Assembly (NCBI RefSeq): GCF_006974125.1
Contig: NZ_CP037858.1
Span: 2,976,001-3,040,000, forward strand
Origin: Stenotrophomonas maltophilia
GTDB taxonomy: Bacteria; Pseudomonadota; Gammaproteobacteria; Xanthomonadales; Xanthomonadaceae
Length of the DNA: 64,000 nucleotides
Reading direction: 5' to 3'
The notes under the pieces were generated by a model, which saw nothing but the letters and a program-made list of their open reading frames with translations, had not been told where the DNA came from and ran no database searches. Position 1 is the first letter of the stretch. Each line of letters begins with the position of its first letter. Made by a program: the position numbers and the translations under genes. This document shows, piece after piece, positions 60,179 to 64,000 of this stretch.

Positions 60179-63103
60179 TCAGAAGCGCTGCTGGTATTTC
60201 ATGTAGATGAAACGGCCGATGTCGAAGCCACCGTAGTAGGAGAAGTTGGAGCTCGGCTGGCTGTACATGGCCGGACCCTGGCGGCCGAACACGTTGTTGG
60301 CGCCGATCGAAACGGTGGCGTCCCACGGCAGGCTGTAGCGCGCCTGCACGTCATGGAAGGTGACCGATCCACGACGGTTGTAGTCACGCGTACCGCTGAA
60401 CCACGGCGCACGCTGGCCAGGATGGGAACATTCGTTTGGATAGTCCTCGGCACCCAGGCAGCGTTCCTTGACCGCTGAGAAGTAACGCAGGCCCCAGGTC
60501 ACGCCGAGATTGCCACGCTCCCAGCCCAGCGATGCGTTGGAGCGCACGCGGAAGCCGATGCCGCCGTTGGTGGCGATGCCATTGCTGGGGATGGCCGGTA
60601 CGCCGGCTTCGTTGGTGGTCTTCTCTTCGGCGTTGACCACGTAGGTGGTCTTCCAGTCGGCACTCAGCGTGCCCCAGCCGGTTTCGACCTTGTGGCCGAT
60701 CTCCAGGTCATAGCCTTCTGCCTGGCGGAAGCCACTGTTGCGGTTGCCGAAGTTGAGTTTGTTGACGATGCCCAGCTCTGGATCGCGGGTGAAGCTGCTG
60801 CAGCGCTCGGCAATACCCAGCTCGTAGCAGTCGCGGAGGATGTCATTGGGATGGTCGGAAACGATGGTGTTGTCGATGCGGATCTTCCACCAGTCCAGTG
60901 CGATGTGAAGTCCTTCGGCGAACGTCGGGCTCCAGACCAGGCCCAGGGTGCGGCTGGTCGAGGTTTCCGGCTGCAGATCCGGGTTGGAGCCGTTGGTGAA
61001 GGGTACGGGCGTCTGTCCACTGCTGCCGGTGATGGGTTCATTGCCCTGGCCGAGCTGGCGGTAGGCGTCGGCATTGGCGATGTCGGCGGCGCAGCGGGCG
61101 CGAACCTCGGCACTGCTTGCGGCTGCGCCATGAACCGTATCGCAGGGATCACGGAAGCCGGTGGTGAACGTCTCCGAGCCGCCGCCGTACAGGTTGGCGA
61201 TGGTCGGCGCACGGAAGCCCTGGGCCCAGGTACCGCGGACCAGCAGCTGATCGATCGGCTTCCAGGTGAAGCCGAACTTGCTGTTGAGGGTTCCGCCGAA
61301 GGTGGAGTAGTCCGAGTACCGCGTCGCCGCGCTGAGGGTCAGTTCGCGGGCACCGGCGAGGTCGCGCAGCACCGGCACGCTCAGTTCCAGGTAAGCCTCG
61401 TCGACGCGGTAGCCGCCACCGGTGGGCCCTGCCGCCAGGTTGGTGGTGGCACCGGCCTGCGCCAGCGCATCCGGGATGAAGCGGCCGTCCTCGCGGCGGC
61501 TCTCGGCACCCACGGCGAAGCCCAGCTCACCGGCGGGCAGGCTGGCAAGGCTGCCGCTGAGGTTGGCGAACAGGTTGCGGGTGGTGGTGCGGCCGCGGGT
61601 GAGTTCATCCGGGAACAGCCAGTGCTGCAGTTCCGGGTTGCCGGTCAGGCCATAGGGGTCGTCCTGGCCATACGGAACCAGCGGGTTCCAGGGTTTGCAG
61701 CCCGCGATAGGCGCATCCGGGGTTCCGCATTCGACCTTGCCGGTTGCCGGGTCGTAGAACGAAGGACCGGTGGCATCGGCCACGCGCTGCTTGTGCAGGT
61801 TGCCGGTGGTGCGTTGGGTCAGCTCACTGCGGTTGTATTGGTAACCCGCTTCCCAGTCGAAGTCGCGACCGCCGAATTCGAAGCTGCCCTCGAATGCCGC
61901 CACGCCCTGCCAGGTGGTCAGTTCGCTGGTGCTGACGCGCGGAATTTCCCAGGCACGACGGTTCCAGTGCACATCGCTGGGCGTGTCATAGCCGTGATGG
62001 TTGCCGAACGGATTGAACCAGCTGTCGGCCGACATCGGGGTGATTTCGGCCGGGCCGGACTGGAAGGGGTAGCCGGCGACCTGCCGGGTGGTGGTGCGCC
62101 GGTTCCAGGCCAGCTGGGTGTTGAAACGGATCTGGTCGTTCAGATCCGCGCGTGCGTCGACGAAGATCGAATCGCGCTTGATCGGCGTCTGCAGATGCAT
62201 CTGCTCGTTGCTGTTGCTGACATCGCCGGTGAACGGTGTGTTGTCGCTGAGGTGGAAGCTGTCCGGCCCACCTGGCTGGCTGCCGCGGTCGAGCGAGTAG
62301 CTGCAGCCCCGGCTGTTGTTGCAACCGGGGCCCTCGAAGCCGGTGATGCGACCCCACTGGCCGACCGTGGTCCAGCCCTCATCCGCATGGCGATCCGTAT
62401 AGGTGTAGGCACTGAAGCCACGATCCTTCGCCCAGACGCCCTTCTCTTCAACATGCTCGGCAGCAATGCTGATGGAAGCACGTTCATTGGACCAGCCGGC
62501 AACCACGTCGTACTGGGTACGGGCACCGTCGCCTTCGCTGAACTGACCATGGTAAACGTTGGCGGTTACGCCCTGGACGTTGCGCCGGGTGATGATGTTC
62601 ACCACGCCGGCCATCGCGTCGGACCCGTAGATGGCCGAGGCACCGTCCTTGAGCACTTCCATGCGTTCCACCGCAGCGGCAGGAATGCTGGAGATATCCT
62701 GGAAGCCAGACGTGGTCATGCCCAGCCGCTTGCCATTGACCAGCACCAGGGTGCGCTGCGCACCGAGGCCACGCATGTTCACGTAGCTGCCGCCGGCGGC
62801 TTCGCCGGCGCTCAATGGGCTGGCGCGGCTCAATGCCGGACTGCCGGTCGCGGTCAGGTTCTGCAGGATGTCGGCAACGGAGTTGAAGCCCTGTCGCTCG
62901 ATGTCGGCGCGGCTGACGGTCAGCACCGGCTGCGCGGTTTCCAGGTCGACCTGGCGGATGCGTGAGCCGGTGATTTCGATGCGGTCCAGCGTGGTGGCTT
63001 CCGGTGCCTGCTGGGCGAGTGCGGGAGCGGCCAGCGTTGTGGTCGCCGTGATCGCAAGTGCGCGCCGGATCGCCAGCCCCAGTGCGGGAATACGGATGGT
63101 CAT
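60179..63103 (-). CDS. TonB-dependent outer membrane receptor
   Basis: This is a predicted outer-membrane transporter of 974 residues. It starts MTIRIPALGLAIRRALAITA, a signal peptide ending near ALA-QQA. The N-terminal TonB-box-like region is LDRIEITGSRIR, and the plug domain includes SVADILQNLTATGSPALSRA and YVNMRGLGAQRTLVLVNGKR. The long barrel ends GRFIYMKYQQRF. A GAGAGAGAGA stretch precedes the start. The subfamily is abundant in xanthomonads and often linked to peptide or carbohydrate uptake; the substrate is unknown. It is paralogous to the partial receptor at 63443. Confidence 0.93.
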   Translation of the reverse strand: MTIRIPALGLAIRRALAITATTTLAAPALAQQAPEATTLDRIEITGSRIRQVDLETAQPVLTVSRADIERQGFNSVADILQNLTATGSPALSRASPLSAGEAAGGSYVNMRGLGAQRTLVLVNGKRLGMTTSGFQDISSIPAAAVERMEVLKDGASAIYGSDAMAGVVNIITRRNVQGVTANVYHGQFSEGDGARTQYDVVAGWSNERASISIAAEHVEEKGVWAKDRGFSAYTYTDRHADEGWTTVGQWGRITGFEGPGCNNSRGCSYSLDRGSQPGGPDSFHLSDNTPFTGDVSNSNEQMHLQTPIKRDSIFVDARADLNDQIRFNTQLAWNRRTTTRQVAGYPFQSGPAEITPMSADSWFNPFGNHHGYDTPSDVHWNRRAWEIPRVSTSELTTWQGVAAFEGSFEFGGRDFDWEAGYQYNRSELTQRTTGNLHKQRVADATGPSFYDPATGKVECGTPDAPIAGCKPWNPLVPYGQDDPYGLTGNPELQHWLFPDELTRGRTTTRNLFANLSGSLASLPAGELGFAVGAESRREDGRFIPDALAQAGATTNLAAGPTGGGYRVDEAYLELSVPVLRDLAGARELTLSAATRYSDYSTFGGTLNSKFGFTWKPIDQLLVRGTWAQGFRAPTIANLYGGGSETFTTGFRDPCDTVHGAAASSAEVRARCAADIANADAYRQLGQGNEPITGSSGQTPVPFTNGSNPDLQPETSTSRTLGLVWSPTFAEGLHIALDWWKIRIDNTIVSDHPNDILRDCYELGIAERCSSFTRDPELGIVNKLNFGNRNSGFRQAEGYDLEIGHKVETGWGTLSADWKTTYVVNAEEKTTNEAGVPAIPSNGIATNGGIGFRVRSNASLGWERGNLGVTWGLRYFSAVKERCLGAEDYPNECSHPGQRAPWFSGTRDYNRRGSVTFHDVQARYSLPWDATVSIGANNVFGRQGPAMYSQPSSNFSYYGGFDIGRFIYMKYQQRF

Positions 63104-63442
63104 GGGTCTCTCTCTCTCAGTCTTCGAAGTCTTCGGTGCGCGGCCAAGCGAGCTGCGCCAACGCCACCGCGGGCGGTGGTTGTTCGAACCTAGTGAAGGA
63201 GGAGAGGGAGAGGTATGGGGAAAGGACGAAATCGCCATGGAACGGCATGACGCTTCCGCACAAACCGGAAGTGAATCAATCGATTGATGTGATCGACGTG
63301 GGAGCGATGGACGAAGCCCCCTCGCCGCGACTCTGGACCGAATGCGTCATGGCAATCGCAGGCAGCGACAACCTGCGTGGAAACAGAAAAAAACCACGGC
63401 CCCGAAGGGCCGTGGTCGTGGAGCTTCAACAGCGCGGATGGA
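63104..63442. other. Gap between the two tandem receptors
   Basis: These 339 nt hold the promoter/leader of the first receptor (minus strand) and, at 63387-63416, the terminator of the second. No gene was recognised; the only structure found is that terminator. Confidence 0.5.
63387..63416 (-). terminator. Intrinsic terminator of the second receptor
   Basis: ACCACGGCCC (63393-63402) pairs with GGGCCGTGGT (63407-63416) around CGAA. On the minus strand it is followed by seven T (63387-63393), so it is a proper intrinsic terminator for the gene at 63443. Confidence 0.85.
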
Positions 63443-64000
63443 TCAGAAGCGCTGGGTGTACTTCATGTAGATGAAACGACCAATGTCGTAACCGCCGTAG
63501 TACGAGAAGACCGAGCGCGGCTTGGTGTACATGACCGGGCCCTGCTTGTCGAACACGTTGTTGGCGCCCACCGAAACGGTGGCATCCCACGGCAGGTTGT
63601 AGCGGAACTGCAGATCGTGGAAGGTCACTGCGCCACGCTCGTTGTAGTTGCGCGCACCCTTGTACCACGGCGCGATCACGCCCGGATCGGAGCACTCATC
63701 GGCGTACTTGGTCGGGTTGACGCACTGTTCCTTGACGCTGGAGTAGTAGCGCGCGGTCCAGCTCACGCCGAAGTTCTCCAGGTCCCAACCGACGGTCAGG
63801 TTCGAACGCACGCGGAAGCCGATGCCCGAGTTGGTGACGATGCCGTTGCTGACGGTCGGCACGATCGAGCTGTCGTTGGACGAGCGGGAGATGTCCTTGG
63901 CCACGTAGGTGGTCGACCAGGAGGTGCTCAGCTTGCCGTAGTCGGTCTCCAGGCGGTACGACAGGTCCATGTCGTAGCCTTCGACTTCTGCGAAGCCGGC
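63443..64000 (-). CDS. TonB-dependent receptor (5' part outside window)
   Basis: Only the C-terminal 185 residues of this receptor lie in the window; the gene continues past 64,000 on the minus strand. The barrel end GRFIYMKYTQRF is almost identical to the neighbour at 60179, and 48 of the last 62 residues match, indicating tandem duplication. Conserved landmarks are TFHDLQFRYNLPWDATVSVG and ANNVFDKQGPVMYTKP. The start and plug domain cannot be seen. Confidence 0.9.
   Translation of the reverse strand, partial: AGFAEVEGYDMDLSYRLETDYGKLSTSWSTTYVAKDISRSSNDSSIVPTVSNGIVTNSGIGFRVRSNLTVGWDLENFGVSWTARYYSSVKEQCVNPTKYADECSDPGVIAPWYKGARNYNERGAVTFHDLQFRYNLPWDATVSVGANNVFDKQGPVMYTKPRSVFSYYGGYDIGRFIYMKYTQRF

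Overview
The window looks like chromosomal core DNA of a Stenotrophomonas (S. maltophilia complex) species. The evidence is high G+C coding sequence, ribosomal proteins that read like the Stenotrophomonas/Xanthomonas versions, two large TonB-dependent receptors of xanthomonad type, and above all about 26 intergenic palindromes headed by GTAG, the repeat family known in S. maltophilia as SMAG (a REP-type element). I assigned the organism by recognition, not by a database search.

Layout. 1-15,838 is a continuous ribosomal cluster: the 3' part of tuf, then the S10 block (rpsJ to rpsQ), the spc block (rplN to secY) and the alpha block (rpsM to rplQ). A consensus-like promoter lies before rpsJ and a second overlaps the end of secY. 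A strong intrinsic terminator sits inside the spc block between rpsN and rpsH, and rpmJ is missing from its usual place after secY. 16,000-31,400 carries dsbB, a TonB-dependent receptor with a palindromic upstream box, a class II DAHP synthase, a MscS-type channel, an amidase, a small membrane protein, typA, ppiB, mdh, rluA and prpE. Two of the gaps here (20,341-20,868 and 28,764-29,390) are filled by elaborate nested-palindrome mosaics.

31,400-45,600 holds a conserved small protein, a SUFU-domain protein, a glutathione S-transferase, a SleB-like hydrolase, fadH, a YczE-like membrane protein, a zinc-type alcohol dehydrogenase family protein, an OmpA-family porin, two small exported proteins sharing a C-terminal module on either side of an RsuA-type pseudouridine synthase, and kbl and tdh (threonine to glycine plus acetyl-CoA) separated by an inverted TorF-type porin gene. 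45,600-64,000 holds an S46 dipeptidyl-peptidase, a histidine phosphatase, the folC - SPOR protein - cvpA - purF - DUF455 run, an orphan DUF2235 (Tle1-like) hydrolase, a secreted M72-like metalloprotease, lpxH, a PAP2 phosphatase overlapping a GT4 glycosyltransferase, and two tandem paralogous TonB-dependent receptors, the second cut by the window end.

No tRNA, rRNA, CRISPR array, insertion sequence or prophage was seen. The least explained structure is the compound hairpin family inside the two mosaics: a conserved two-hairpin core is enclosed by 22-25 bp arms that differ in sequence between copies yet remain complementary.
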